Shown here: positions 25,105 to 38,900 of the stretch, piece after piece
Layout of the letters: every line of letters starts with the position of its first letter
Position numbering within the stretch: the stretch's first letter is position 1
DNA from: Patagioenas fasciata
Lineage: Eukaryota > Chordata > Aves > Columbiformes > Columbidae
Length of the DNA stretch: 64,000 bases
Direction: 5' to 3'
NCBI RefSeq assembly: GCF_037038585.1
Contig: NC_092521.1
Location: 108,330,105 to 108,394,104, forward strand
Position numbers and translations under genes: made by a program
Notes under the pieces: generated by a model
What the model was told of the DNA's origin: nothing
The model's database searches: none
The model's input: only the letters and a program-made list of their open reading frames with translations

Positions 25105-26510
25105 TGTCAGTCAGGTGAAGTCCCTGGTGACTGGGAAAAAGGGAAAAATTGCACCCATTTTTAAGAAGGGTAGAAAGGAAGACCCTGGAAACTACCAACC
25201 TGTCAGCCTCAGCTCTGTGCCTGGCGAGATCATGGAACAGATCCTTCTAGAAGCTTTACTAGGGCACATGGAGGACAGAGAGGTGATTCAGGACAGTCAG
25301 CATGGCTTCACCAAGGGCAAGTCCTGCCTGACCAACCTTGTGGCTTTCTACAATGGAGTAACTACATCAGTGGACAAAGAAAGGGGCATCTATTTGGACT
25401 TCTGTAGAGCCTTTGACATGGTCCCTCACAACATCCTTCTCCCTAAATTGGAGAGAGATGGATTTGATGGGTGGACTGTTTGGTGGATGAGGAACTGGCT
25501 GGATGGCCACATCCAGAGAGTAGTGGTCAGTGGCACAATGTCTGGATTGACACTAGTGACAAGTGGTGTCACCCAGGTGTCCATACTGGGACCAGTACTG
25601 TTTAATATCTTCATCAACGACACAGGCAGTGGGATCGAGTGCACCCTTAGGAAGTTCCGAGATGACACCAAGCTGAGCGATGCAGTTGACACACCTGAGG
25701 GACGGGAAGCCATCCAGAGGGACCTGGGCAAGCTCTAGAAGTGGACCCATGCAAACCTTGTGAGGTTCAACAAGGCCAAGTGCAAGGTCCTGCACCTGAG
25801 TTGGGGCAACCCCTGGGATCATTACAGGCTGGAGGATGAAGTGATTGAGAGCTGCCCTGCTGAGAAGGACTTGGGAGTACTGGTAGGTGAAAGACTGGAC
25901 ATGAGCCAGCAATGCACACTTGCAGCTCAGAAGGCCAACTGTATTTTGGGTGGCATCAAAAGGAGTGTGGCCAGCAGGTCGATGGAGGTAATACTGTCCC
26001 TCTACTGCATCCAGCTCTGGAGCCCTCAGTACAGGAAAGACATGGACCTGTTGGAGAGGGTCCAAAGGAGGACCACCAAGATGATCAGAGGGATGGAACA
26101 CCTCTCGTATGTGCACAGGCTGAGAGAGTTGGGGTTGTTCAGCCTGGAGAAGGTTTCAGGGAGACCCTACTGCAGCCTTTTAGTACTGAAATGGGGCCTA
26201 TAAGAAAGATGGGGACAGACTTTTTAGAAGGGTGTGTTACAGCAGAACAAGGCATAATGGTTTTGAACTAAAAGAGGGGAGATTCAGGTTACACATGAGG
26301 AAGAATTTTTTACAATCAAGGTAGTAAAGTACTGAACAGGTTGCCCAGAGAGGTCTTAGATGCCCCATTCCTGGAAACATTCCAGGACAGGCTGGATGGG
26401 GATCTGAGCAACCTGATCTAGTTGAAGATGTCCCTGCTCATTGCAGGGGGGTTGGACTAGATGACGTTTGAAGGTCCCTTCCAACCCAAACTATTCTATG
26501 ATTCTATGAT
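25105..26510 (+). mobile_element. CR1 LINE copy, 5' truncated
   Basis: Plus-strand CR1 beginning in the RT N-terminal region ([20 protein letters not shown]). It runs through [52 protein letters not shown] and a motif C reading FRDD, to [19 protein letters not shown] and the C terminus. A stop at about 25737 interrupts ORF2 (GKL-KW), and a deletion removes part of the LVRPHLEY motif. The 3' UTR ends with two perfect ATTCTATG octamers (26493-26508). It differs in subfamily from the copies at 9319 and 15789. Confidence 0.93.
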
Positions 26511-29500
26511 CACTTTTCAAGTAGTGCAGAGTTCAAAATGGAAACAAGAGAACAGACTTGCAAAAAATTCTGTTTCTTCTTAGTTTCATTTGGCTAAGGG
26601 TCAAATATTTCATTGGTTATCTTTCACAGAAGATGGGTGTTTCTATTGCTTGCTTCTCATGAAGCTGGAAAATGGAGATCTGTACAAATACATTTTCTGG
26701 ATTATTCTCAGTCTTACAAACAGTTGAATTCAGGTCAAGATTTCCAGAAAGCCTCATAATTAAGTCACTTTGAATGGTGTCAGTAATTAACATTGTGAAT
26801 GTATGGTGTTGTGTATAGCCTCTCTACCACAGTTCTCCATATTGTTCAAACCTGAAAGAAAGAACTGTCGCTGTCCTTCCGTATGGTCTTCTGAGCAGAA
26901 GTGCACTGACTGCTGACAGTCGTTCTGAAAGTATATGGAAGGGTTTGGGACACTGAAGTCCAGAAGAAGTTTGTCACGTCTATTCCTTTTCAGGAACAAA
27001 GAAGGCATTAGAAGCTGTGGCTTATAGACCATTCCTAAAAATGGCTTTAAAGCAGGTATGAAGAAGTGGAGATCTGAGAATCTACATGAATATCTTAGTA
27101 CAAAAGCTGAGAGGCCCAGTCCAAGTCTGTTGACTATCAGCTTTATTTTGTTGAAAATTAAAGCACGTAAATTTTTTTATCCTCTCTATTTTCTGTCCAA
27201 CATGCTGATATAACTTTGTGCAAGAGCAGAAATGGCTCTGATCCAGATTCCACCCTTATTTTACCCTAGGGACATGTGCAGAACCAGGAGGTATGAGTCC
27301 CACACTAAGGGTGCAACCGTGGCAGTTCTTTAAAGTACCATTTAAAGCCTGCTGGAGTCAATCGAAGGCCTTTCATTGACTTCAGTGGGCTTTGGATCAG
27401 AACCTCTGCTAGGGAGCTTTTGTCCTTGGCTTTCGTAAAGAAGATTTTACTGATGTGTGAATAGCATTAATCACCCATGCATACTTAGTAAAGAGTGATC
27501 TGGTTTTTGTGATATAGAAAATAATCTGCTGAAGCATGAAACATTTTGATGAAGTCAAACAAAGTAAAACTTGCCCTCCATGACCTAAATCACAGCTCTT
27601 GAAATGTCATTTACTGGGATAATGCATTCCCCATCTGTCAGTCTGGGCTTTTTCTTGCCACAGGTGAACTAATGCAATCTTGGAGGTGTGCCATGGTTAC
27701 TAGTATCTGGTGTTTTACTAGAAGCGAGAGACTGGAATTCTTATGAGAAAATCTTAATTTTGCCCACCTCATGGAAACAACAGAAAATAAGGAGACCTTT
27801 GTCCCTGAATTTACGCCATTTGGTTTTCCTTACACCTAAATCAGCTGTATATCCTTAATCTCATCCTGGAGAAACCACTAGCATCACAAATGGGAGCTTG
27901 TTATTTAATGTAGAACTAATCATTGATTTGTCTGCAGTCAGTAAATGCAGAAAACTGCAATGTAAAAATCTTTTGACAAAGTCTTTGCTACCACCTTAGT
28001 CTTGACCTTCTTAATATATTAGGAACGGGGATGTAATTCTGATGAAAACAATCCACACTAAATATTTGTCCTTGTGCCTGTTTGTTACCTTATGGATATT
28101 GAATATTGTGGCTATGTTTATTTCAAAGCTCACCTCGAATTCTGATTGATTGGACAGTAACTCCTATTTTAGGTAAGTAATCAGTGGTTGTCGGTCTGCC
28201 AGCATTGGGTTAGGTCTCATAGACTTCAATAATGAGTCTTTTACTGTATTTATATAAAAGTGAAACTCCTGACAGTCATGATAAAACTGGTTGCAATTTA
28301 TTGCCTGGCTGCAGATTTTTTAAATCTCTCTGGCACTACAGGGTTATTACAGTAAGTTAGAAAGACAGGTGTTTTAAGTATGAACTTGCTGTTAAGATCT
28401 CAAAAATATTAACTGAGTGCTCTTGAATTGAAGCTTTGATGAGAAATAAATCCTTCTTATGACACTTATATGCCATGTAGAGATGTGGAAGTATGAGCAA
28501 CAGCACCTGGCAAGCAAGCTGTCTTCCTTAAAAGCAAGCAAACCAGCTGCTCATCAGGTTGGAGAAGGATTTAGCAGGAAAGAAAAGTCTACTCAAATGT
28601 TCATTGCTCAGATCTGCAAGAGAAAACTCATACTTTATGATTTGTCCTCTGGATAGTGAGAAAAATTGTATTTATATTTTCTATATTTTCAGACACCATG
28701 GGAGTATTTGAATATAGGTCTCATTTTCAAGTGACCAATGTGCTTAACAGATCCATTTCTGTTCATATCAGTTCTCTCATTTACAGAATGTAACCAGATA
28801 AGTAACAAAATCAGCTTCCTTATGGAGAATAAACAAAACCTGATAGAAATCTTCTGTTTCAGGGTACAGTAGGGGTATGATTTCTGGATTTGCTCTGTAT
28901 AGGTCCCTCCTTTCCCTGTTATTGCATGTGCATCAGACAGATCTTCTCATTTAATAAGCCTCAAATGTATCTGCTTTCTGACTACATGAACCAGCTGTGT
29001 TTTAATCACACTGACTAGATTAAGAAATACCCCAGCAGAGCAACACTAATCAAAATGTTTCTGGCTCTTCAAAGCCCTAGATAGGTAGTGGTCTCATAAA
29101 ACACTGGCATAAAAAAATTGTTGGGCCCCAAATGTGAATTGATGCAAGGCTGGGATACTTAATGTTTATGTATTTTCCAAGTGGGCAAGGTATCTCATCT
29201 GATCCCTTCAGAAAATTATTTATTTTGCCTAAATCAGCCAGCTATGACTCCACAGGAAACACACCATTTGTCCCTGAAACAGAAGCATTTAACAGTGAAG
29301 AGAATCTAACTGTAGGTCTTCTTTAGTTTCCACTTAGCAGTAAGAAAAATAAATGCAAATGAAACAGCATGCAAGAAAGATGCACCCATCAATATATACC
29401 CCTCCAAACTTCCAGGCTTTTGCCTGAAAAATGTTCAGCTGTATCACCTACATATTCGTTAGATTATCTAGAATTTTGCAAATAATTTTAAGACTATTCT

Positions 29501-30565
29501 ACTTGAAAGCATCCAGTGTTATTCTGAGTTCTGAAAGCCTCAGTCAAATGACATCATAATCCACTGAAAAGTTTTCCTTTTGATGTCTTGAAACAATAAC
29601 TGTCAGAGATCTATTTTAATCTTTAGGCAGACGATACTGTGACAGCTACCACCTTTGATCTTTTGGCTTGGTTCCCAAGGAGACTTCCCCTTTTTATATT
29701 TCATTTGCTATTGGTTTTGTTTTGCTTCTGATGAACTATCAAATCCAGAATAATCTATCCCATATACCTCAGTCTCCTGCCACCACAACTGTTCTTATAC
29801 CATGCTGCAATCACCACGTTTGCAGTTGTGACAACCAGGGAACTAAAACAGAGTGCTGTAATGACCACAGAGAGAAAGCTGCCTGGAAACACTGATTGCT
29901 TCTTGCTGCACTCCCTGCAGTTATTGAAATAGTATTATACTATCTCAACTGAGATATAGAGACATGAAGTTCATGCCTGTGCTGTACCAAAACCTAAATA
30001 AGCCAGAGCTATGTGCCTTCAGTAATGCTCTCTGTCTCAGACTCCCGTCACACAAACACTTAAGCATCTGCTCATCTTTGTGGAATAGCTCTTCTGATTT
30101 CACTGGACTGCAAGGTAAATTTTAATTTAAAGACATTCTTATTTGCAGACTCAGGACTTATGGTATGATATTTAGTTTCTGTGCATCAGGCTCATCTGCC
30201 ATTTAAGATGCTGTAGGGTATCCTTCTTGGCTTCCAGCTCTGCTGCTTAAGAATGGTGTGAGTTAGTCTTAAGTCCCACGCTATTTATCAGCCCAGATGT
30301 CTCTGATGCCCTTGAGCATCTACAGTGACATCTGTATTAGCCCAGCTGTCATCACACTAGAATGAGGATTTCAGAACAACACGACCTGACGAAATAAGGG
30401 AAAGAATAGCTTTTGTTAACTCCTAGGAATGTGAACTCCAAGCAGAATCCTATCTACTATATTTTTATTTGCTAAACTGTGCTCATGTCTTTAGAGGGAC
30501 AGAGATAAGCAAGTTACAAAATGGTACAAGCTACAAGGAATGGAAACAAAGAAGCTATGACTTAC
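26511..30565. other. Intron directly downstream of the last visible exon
   Basis: AT-rich, without recognisable repeats. I searched the minus-strand readings for the next LamG4 exon and did not find it. Confidence 0.7.
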
Positions 30566-30699
30566 CTGCAGTGCTATGTCCCATGCATTCCGTGTGATGT
30601 TAACAGTATGGGGCTGTCCATTAGCCATGTTTCTGTGGTCGACATCAATGTTATATGGCTCTTTGGTGCCTCCTAGGCTGTACCGAATTTGCAGATACC
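30566..30699 (-). CDS. CNTNAP2: CNTNAP2 exon, LamG4 continued
   Basis: This 134-nt exon encodes about 45 residues from [19 protein letters not shown] to [12 protein letters not shown]. It starts in phase 1 after TTTCACTAG and ends in phase 0 before a perfect CAG|GTAAGT donor (30560-30565). LQIRYSLGG and the [19 protein letters not shown] segment are the strongest CNTNAP2 signature in the window. The final eight residues (NAWDIALQ) look unlike the charged sequence I remember for mammals, which could be lineage change. The following exon, expected to continue LamG4, was not found to the left in this window. Confidence 0.92.
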
Positions 30700-31507
30700 C
30701 TAGTGAAAGAAAAAACACACTCAGGTATTTTGATCTTTATTCACCAGTTATTCCCCCCTCTTTTATCTTCACAGACAACTGTTATATTTTTACACTTAAA
30801 TTGCTTTCAGAGCTGGTCTCTGCAGTAGGAGAAGAGCTAGTGTTTGAAATTATAAAGTTACTGGGCTGAAAACTTTCTAGTTTTTAACCTGGAAGTGTGA
30901 CAATGATCAGCATTGCAAAACCGAAGAGTTTGTAAACAACTCCAGACTGCAAACCAAACAAATTGGAACTATGCCTTGGACAATATAGACGATTCATACA
31001 AATTTGCACACATCAGGTAGCACTTTATTATGGAGATTATTAGCCTTGCTACAGTAAAATTCTTTGGAGTTATACAAATCATGATGTTTTCTAAAGAATA
31101 AACCATTCACATGCATTAAATAAAGGCAAAATTACAACTAATTAACACTGACACATAATCTACATGAGATTTCCTTGCTCTCACATTTAATTGTGATCGA
31201 CAGGTGACCATCTGGACTTTTATGGAAATTTAATAATATATGGTGAAATTAAAATCTCAGGTTATGTTGTTAGAAAAGTATAGTCAAAAGTGGTTAATTG
31301 ATATTCATTACATACTGTCAGACAGCTGTTTCTTTTCTAAACACATGTGAAGTGTCTGCTCTTCATAACAAATTTTAATACTTGATTAAAAGGAAGAATG
31401 ATTGAAAACGGAAATGCGGACTCTATTATTTATCAAAACTGGAAATATTCTGCCCAAAAGAGCAGTTTAGATATCTGACATGGGACTTCTCTCATGTGTC
31501 TTCTTTC

Positions 31508-31546
31508 TCATATTAACTTACACATATTAACACTCATATTAACTTA
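31508..31546. repeat. Short direct repeat TCATATTAACTTA
   Basis: The 13-mer occurs at 31508-31520 and 31534-31546, with a related ACATATTAACA between. It lies in the intron between the two LamG4 exons. Confidence 0.75.
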
Positions 31547-31918
31547 TACCATAAAACAGAATGGTAGTAAAATCATCCTAATTATGATTTTCATGGAGCA
31601 TCAAGGCAGTATTTGGAATCAAAGTATATTCAGTTCATATATAGTTTTAATCCTGTAACAGCAAATGGTTTATATCCAACCTTCAACAACCACCAAAATG
31701 TTTAGGTTCTTATATATTAAGCTACATACATATTAGAGCCATCTCAGTGGGTATCCACGTTTTCTGAAGAACAGTACATTACACTTTCCACTGACTACTG
31801 GTGATATTGTCATGAGTTCAGCATGCCTACATGTTCAGTAAATGCCTACATGTGGATGCCTACTTGTCCACTCCATAAGGCTAATTCATGGGATGGATCT
31901 GACTGTTATAGCAGGGGA

Positions 31919-31970
31919 GTTTTTTTGTTTATTTTTGTTTGGTTTTGTTTGTTTTCCATTTTGTTTTGAG
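31919..31970. repeat. T-rich (TTTG)n-like tract
   Basis: Low-complexity sequence of TTTG and TTTTG units in the intron between the last two visible exons. Confidence 0.8.
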
Positions 31971-32173
31971 AAGAAGGGTTGGCTACCGAAACCCCACTAA
32001 ATTGAACAGTTTTATCAGTACAAAATCTAGTACAGCAGAATACAGGTTCTGGTCCTATGTACTTTACTTTCATGTGACAAAGGTGAAAAGACTTTCTCAT
32101 TAGTTCAGAGCTTTAGCTGGATGTTGGTGTTATCACTTGTACCTTCAATAGAGAGCCCAAAGCAGTTGCTTAC

Positions 32174-32419
32174 CGGATGGCTTGACAAGCACAGCCATGA
32201 AGTCTTGGGTATAGGAGCTGATGTACAATAGGACACAAGGGGACCTGGTGGTACTGAAGCTGAAGCTGAGCTCTTCTTTATTCAAGTTGAGGTCGGGTGC
32301 CGTGATCTCAGGATCTGTAGAACTCAAAAGTGTTCGGCTAACTAAATCCTTCATGCTAGTCCCTGGGGAGTGGAAATTGTAACGAAGCCACGTGCCCTCT
32401 TCAAAAAATGCTCCAACAT
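32174..32419 (-). CDS. CNTNAP2: CNTNAP2 exon, linker and start of LamG4
   Basis: This 246-nt exon encodes 82 residues. It begins DVGAFFEEGTWLRYNF, the conserved lead into LamG4, passes through a variable, polar linker (about residues 18-42) and ends with the LamG strands ELSFSFSTTRSPCVLLYISS and FMAVLVKPSG. It starts in phase 1 after TTCAAG (acceptor bases 32420-32421, preceded by a run of ten or more T in the sense strand) and ends in phase 1 before GTAAGC (32168-32173). The join to the preceding exon gives an intact Lys-Asp-Val. Linker divergence from mammalian CNTNAP2 is expected for this segment. No stop codon or frameshift is present. Confidence 0.93.
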
Positions 32420-34377
32420 CTTGAACATAATAGAAAAAAAAAAGGAGAAATTAAATGCGCTGAGACCTTTTGGATGAAACTTATTACTACTGACTTGATC
32501 GGTACTAATCTTTGCATGTTTATACTGCTGCATTCTTTAAGCACTTACTTACCCAATATTTAGGTCAAGACCCTCACTGTTTTCCAATGAGAATGGAAAG
32601 GACAATCTCCATTTTATTGGTAGGTACCTAGATTCACAGAGCAAAGGAAAGATTTCCTTTGGGTCACACAGAAGTCCTATGCTTATATCCTATATCAATA
32701 TTATAGATCGGAGGATCCACGCTTCAGATTTTTTCTCATTGAAGCCTTGCAGTGGATAATGCTCCAAAGAAAGAGATACAACAAAGAGAGTTTTCAGGGA
32801 CACAGTAAGCAAACAGTGTCAAGGAAAAGGAAAACCAGCAATTCTGAGCAGCAAATCTGAGTGAATTCAGAAGGACTTCACAAAGGGATGACGGCAATTT
32901 CAGCACCTGGAAGATATGGAATAGGACTGGACACAATGCTAGAAAGTTATCCATTGCTAGCACAATCTTTCTTGAGCACTGCAAAACCTGGATGTCCTCA
33001 TGGGAGATATAATTAACCAAGGAGCCTGAGTCAGTGGGGAACAAGGCAAGAGACACCTGAACTGTAGCTCCCAGGAGATGCTACATAGACAAGGTTTTTG
33101 AACCAATCTGAGACAAAACTTTCTGTCAATACTCTTGATAGAAAATACAACTATTTTTGGCAAAATTAATACTTTCAGCTGAAAAGCATTGTTATTACTT
33201 CTCATAATAATGGAGTCCTACCTGTTTCTTAACATTAAAAACATAATTCAAGGTAGACATTCTTACAGGGAAGGCTACCTTTGACAGTCTCCAATGGGAA
33301 TCACAGCACAGCTGCCTCCCATTGGTAGTGTTTAACCTGCTAAGTCTGTTGGGGATAGCTGGACTGGCTTCCTATGGCAGTTATTCATTTAGCGACATTG
33401 TGGTCCTGGATAGGCTTTGCTGTCTGGGACAACATCATTAAAGGAAATCTTTTAATCACATGTGAACCTAAATAAGAAGGTGTGTTTATGAACATTTCAT
33501 CAGTGATTAAAGAACGATGAATAAAGTTTATGAGCATAGCATATGAGTACTACATTTAAAGATGGTTATAAGCAATGCTTGAAGAGGTGACCAGTCATTT
33601 AAAGAAAATCTTTCATCATTTTTGCCAAAGATTGGTACAAAGTTGCCCATCTAAACTGCTGAAAAATCAACACACTGTCTTTATTTCAAAAGAAATTCAG
33701 TTTTTCTTCTCTTTTAGTATTTGGAGTCTTTACACAATTCTAAGCAAAGGCTTTATCTCAAAACATATGAAGCAAGATGTGCATTTTACAAGCTGTGCAG
33801 TGATACAGAGCAAGCCAGGAATGAGTCTGCAGACTTCATTCAGAGTAGCTGAGAAGAAAAAAGATAAGAAGGCAAATAAAATTATAATAGACTTTACTGA
33901 TGCTCCTTTCCAGAATTTTGCCAAATTTAGTGCTGGAAAAGCTTTATGTTTTCCTGTAACCATATAAAAATTATCTCAAACTCTAAATATCATAGTCACT
34001 GTCACTGTGTGGCTGTATAAAACATGGAGCCAAGTTGTGCCTCCAAGGTGCTATAAATAATTCAATCATCCTTGTAGATTTACAGCTACCATTTTATTGG
34101 AGAAACTGTAACTCACTCTGAAACACTTATGGAAGAGGCAATTCAGTTTAACAATTACATTTTGCAGTAGACTCAACTTTAGTATTCCTGGATTAAAAGT
34201 GAAGGGGCCCTATCCTGAAAACACTTCCTCAAATTGTGATGCCTTCTGCCATCAAACAGCAGTGTTGAAATAAGCATTAACGCTTACAGATCTGAAGCAG
34301 CATACAGTGCAGCTCTAAGTATTTGCAAGACTGGCTTAAAAATACCCTATGACCGCTAATTTATTCTTCTTCAGCCT

Positions 34378-34740
34378 TTGCTTGTAGCTTGGACAAGCTG
34401 CTCCTTGGGCAGATGCTGTATCAATTATGCTGCGGCGGCGCTGCCAGAGCTGCTTGCCAGAGTGAGGGTGCTGGGCCTCAGTGTGCCCCACACTCTGCCA
34501 GGGGGCACCACACCCCCTTGCAGAGGCTCCACGCACCCAGAATACCAATGCAAAACTATGTTTGCCTCCAGCCTGTTTGCTGCTTGCCATGCCTTTTATT
34601 TTTGGAGCGATCTTCAGGATTGCTCAGCACTGTGCTTGCCCAGAGCCTCACGTGCTTGGGCGTACTGGGATCTGCAGTCTTGATCTCAGCGCTGCTCTGG
34701 GGCAGAACTGGCAAGCATGCAATGCATTTTCCACAGCAGT
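34378..34740. other. GC-rich, CpG-containing intronic segment of unknown origin
   Basis: This stretch contrasts with the AT-rich intron around it, containing GCGGCGGCGCTGCC and several other CpGs. All three forward frames and one reverse frame stay open for 85-117 codons here, which is what GC-rich sequence does by chance. None of the translations resembles a family I know, and no repeat family is recognised. Confidence 0.5.
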
Positions 34741-35861
34741 AGACATTATGAATTGCTACTTTAAATGTTCTTTACTAAAAAGAAAGCTTTAAGTAAATGA
34801 TGCTCTCTGAAATGGTTAGACTTCTTTTTCCCGAACGGATTTCTTGACAAAGCTAAGAATGTTCTGTATGTTTAACTTGATTTGTGCTGAGGAAAATGAT
34901 ATTCAGTATAGCTGTATTACTACAGGCATATAAGATACTGTAACGAGCCTCAAATTTCTCCTCATATGCACAACATCTCTTTTAAGAGTAAGGTTCACCT
35001 TGTGAACTTTGTGCGAGCGTATTAGGCCCTTAACAGGAAGATATTGAATTCCTTCATGTTCCAGCTCAGCAAAGAGGCTGATGCACATGATTACACGCTT
35101 TACTGAATGAAGCTAAGGTCCTTGCAGCAGGGCTGCAATGTGCTCAGCAGCTCACAGGAGCAGGCTGTTTGAACTATTAGGAAACATTATAAAAAGCTAA
35201 AGGATAATTTTCTCTTTAATGAACACAGGCATAAGACGATATGGAAATGTTGAGGGCTCATCAATGAAAAAACTGTCTTCTTGGAGGTCGTAAGTGTATC
35301 CTTGCCTGAAGCTCTGACAGAAGGAATAGTGAAGTCCTTCATTCAGAAAACCATTCAAGCTGCCTGAATAAAATAGGTAAAACATAGCATAAACCCTGCT
35401 TCTGAAATGTGTATGAAGTTGCCATGCCCCACCCTCTGCTTTCTTTTGTAATATTTCAAACACTGTCTGAAAAAAATGAGTCTTGGGGGATTAGGCATAA
35501 GTTGCAGTGAAGGGTTCCTCTGTGAACTGCCCTTTCAAAACCGAAGATTTGAGGAAATTAATGTTGTGGTAACAGATCAGTTTTCTTTGGAAAGCAGTAC
35601 CTATTTCTACACCAGTACACAGCGTTGTCATCCTCTGTTGACAGACTTTGCAAATACATACAGTATGGGCTTGCTTTGTAGAGGAACCCAGAACAGGATT
35701 TGTGGATCACTAGTAATTATTTTATCAAGCCAGATGCATATCCCCAGTGTGAACTGAAAATATTTTACAAAATTGTCCGGCTTTAATTCGAAAAGGGATG
35801 AAGCAAAAGCTGATCCAAAACTTCCACACAAAATGCACATGTATCGAGAACCAACAAACTT

Positions 35862-35901
35862 ATTTTGAAGGTTACAATTAATTTCATTTTGAAGGTTACA
35901 A
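35862..35901. repeat. 16-base direct repeat, period 24
   Basis: ATTTTGAAGGTTACAA is present at 35862-35877 and again at 35886-35901; a small local duplication. Confidence 0.85.
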
Positions 35902-38900
35902 GTCATCTCCCAGTCTCCCTCTCCCCATTCAGCTACTTTTCTTTTTGTACACTCTGTCTATGTCCAGGATCAGAAGTGTTATAAAACTGGAGGAAAAAGC
36001 CAAATAGCTAAACACCCCACATTTATCTTACAAAACTTCCACAATCTCATGACATTTCTGGGCCAGCATTGTAGGCCTAAGAAAGTAGCAACCTGATTCT
36101 CCTTTGCTGCTGGTTTAACATCAGTGACATGTCAGTGTTCGTTCTTCTCGGGTAGTTATAATGATTCTGTTAGCCATATACTCAGGCACATTGAGAATTT
36201 GTCTTCTTTCTCCATTACTTTTTCCTCACTTGCTAAGAGCATTGCCAGCACTGCACAGGTCTGGCTGAAGATTTCAGCAAGGTTTTCTCTCTGGAGGCAT
36301 ATATAAAAGATTCAGAATTCAGCAGGCTTTACAGCAATCAAATCGCCTCTATGCTGACAGTCAGGATACAAATGTTAATAGGGATTGTCATGAATCAAGT
36401 GCAAGATATTATTCCTAATAAATGAAGTTGCAACAGATCTGTGCAGCTATCAGAAAAACCCAACCCCCCCATTTAAACACAGGAACTTTTCAAGAGTGGC
36501 ACTGTAAAAAAATTGTACCTTCTGCAGTAGGATAGCTATCACTGTCTCAGAACTGTCACTTCACATTTTTCCAAGTAAACTCAAGACCTGGCCTGTGTCT
36601 CCTTTCACCTGGGGATCAAGGAGAACGGAATGCTGGTTACTTCTCTGGTTACTGTATTTGGGTTTATTTTTATGTTGGGCCTTCAAAAAAATCTTATTAA
36701 TAGGCAGTAACAGTGTAAAATCCCTGCCTCAGAGAAGCTGGAGAGAAAATCCTGACAACTATGAAGCCTGGCCAGAACAGATGAAAAATTCTCCCCGCTT
36801 AGTTTCACAAAGCTGCCTGAAATGCCTTCTTAGAGGTGTATGCATGACCCATCTGGAGGCCTTAAATGTCTCCTTGGCCTTGCAACAGTTTGTAAATTAA
36901 AAATATTACCCTGCAATGCCGCTTGCCAGTACTCAACACTATGTCTTCCCTGCACGAAGTGAAAAACAGCATTTAAAAAATCCTAAGCAAGGACAATCAC
37001 TGGAGGCATTCTGACACTTGGTGCATGTACAAAGATTGTTAAGGCAATTTACAGAGTTGAACAACATCTGTTTGCTGGTGCATAATTTTCTTTCCTTTTT
37101 GATTACTCATATAGTTAAGAATATTGAATATAGATTAAGTAGAGCTTGCTTGTCTGGCTTGTGGCTAAAAGTGTTCTAGAGAACACCTGAAACTGAAGCT
37201 ACTTCCAGGCTGTGGTCACATTTGTGGACTGTTTGCTGAGATACATCCTGGCCATAGGACATCGGTAAAGAGTGAGAATTCCTCAGCTGTTGATCTGGGA
37301 CAGAATTTGCTGTAAGTGCTTTGAAGATGGCAACGCTTATCTTTTGTCTGGTTAGCTCACTCAATTCTGCCTTCAGGCTCACAGTATTTAGTTCGTGAAA
37401 TTAAGATGTGGGGGTTTAAAGGTTCTGTCCTGCATCCTCAAGTATCATATCCTATGGGGCCTGATCATAAATCCATACAAAGTTTCCTGCTACCTTCAGT
37501 AGAACAGGATGAGTGTCAGGGAAGATGAGGTTAAGCCATGCAATTCATTGCATCTTCAAGCCTCCCATGGCAATGCTGACAGGCAGATTCTGCCAGGAAG
37601 CAGTTTGGCATAGCTAAGTAAGGCTGATCTCTGAACCTTCTTCACAGGAAACACTATTTCTACCTCCATTAACTACATACAGAGAGGCCAGGGCAGCAAA
37701 CCTCCTACAACTGCCCTGTAAAGCTTGTCCCTTTCATTCTACCTTGCTACACTTGGACATGCCAAGCGCCAAGGAAAGCCTAAAAACGTCAGGAAAATCT
37801 CAGTTGTGGTTCATTCTGCACTGATGTGAAATTACTATGGACTTTCTATAGCTATGGCTGTTTGAGCTGATGCCTAGGACAGCAGGCTGAGAATAAGGGA
37901 ATGGCAACTTGCCCTGTGAATTCTCTGCTGGATATAAATGAACAGCCAGCTCCTTTTTAAATGGAAATATCCATATTTGTTAAAAAAATCAAATAAAACA
38001 GGATGGATGAAGGAAAATGTAATGTCAAATGTATGACAGACCAGGTTTCATGACTTCCTGACATGGAGTTTTTGGAGGTGCTCTTTAGGTAACCTCAGAG
38101 AAAAACCTGCAGTTTTGCAAGAGTCATTTAAGAAATATTAGAGACTGCCATTTGATGATTGATTGCACAGTATTCAGACTAACAACTTTGATAGTTTAGA
38201 TCTGGGTTCAATTCCTTCCTGTATCACAGGTATTCGCTCTCAAAGTGAGCAGCTTCTTGCTTCCCTCATCATCTCGTTCACTTCTGCATTACCATAATAA
38301 AAACATTTTATTGCATCACAGAGCTATTCTAAGGATAAATATCTTGTCAGCTTGTGAGGTGACAATACTACTCAAATCAGGTGAATAAAAAAGATACTCC
38401 ATGCAGATTTATAAATATTGCACACGGGTGTCTGCTGCGAGAAACTCAAATTTCTCAGTTGCCTTTGTGTAGGTATGCAGCAACTGGCAATGTTGCTGAA
38501 GCTGCTCTACTCGTCTTTCATAAAACATCTGTATTCAGTGAGCAATGACACCAGAACAGGCCTATTATACTTAGCTGACAAAGAAATTTAATGTTTATCA
38601 CACTTTCTGAGCTGGTACTTAGTATTTTTTAGCTTACTATCCTGATTTATTTGCTTTCTGAATACAGAATAAGAACTCCTTGCATTTTAAAAGTAATTTA
38701 TTATGGATGGTAAGCAGCCTGGCAAGTTAAGTTTATAATCAGGATGATATCTCTTTGAGATATGTAGGTAGTATAGGGAAGGTTAGTTTTGCTTTTAAAA
38801 GAAAAAGCAAAGTTTTTTTCCAATAAAAGAATTCTTGCAAATTAAGTGAAATATAATCTTCAAAGCACTAGAGCACAACTGTGCGTGTTTAATACAACAG

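Noticed and set aside
34378..34792. Overlapping open frames as a protein-coding exon
   Set aside because: Several frames are open at once with no family similarity and no clear paired splice sites; GC-rich composition explains the lack of stops.
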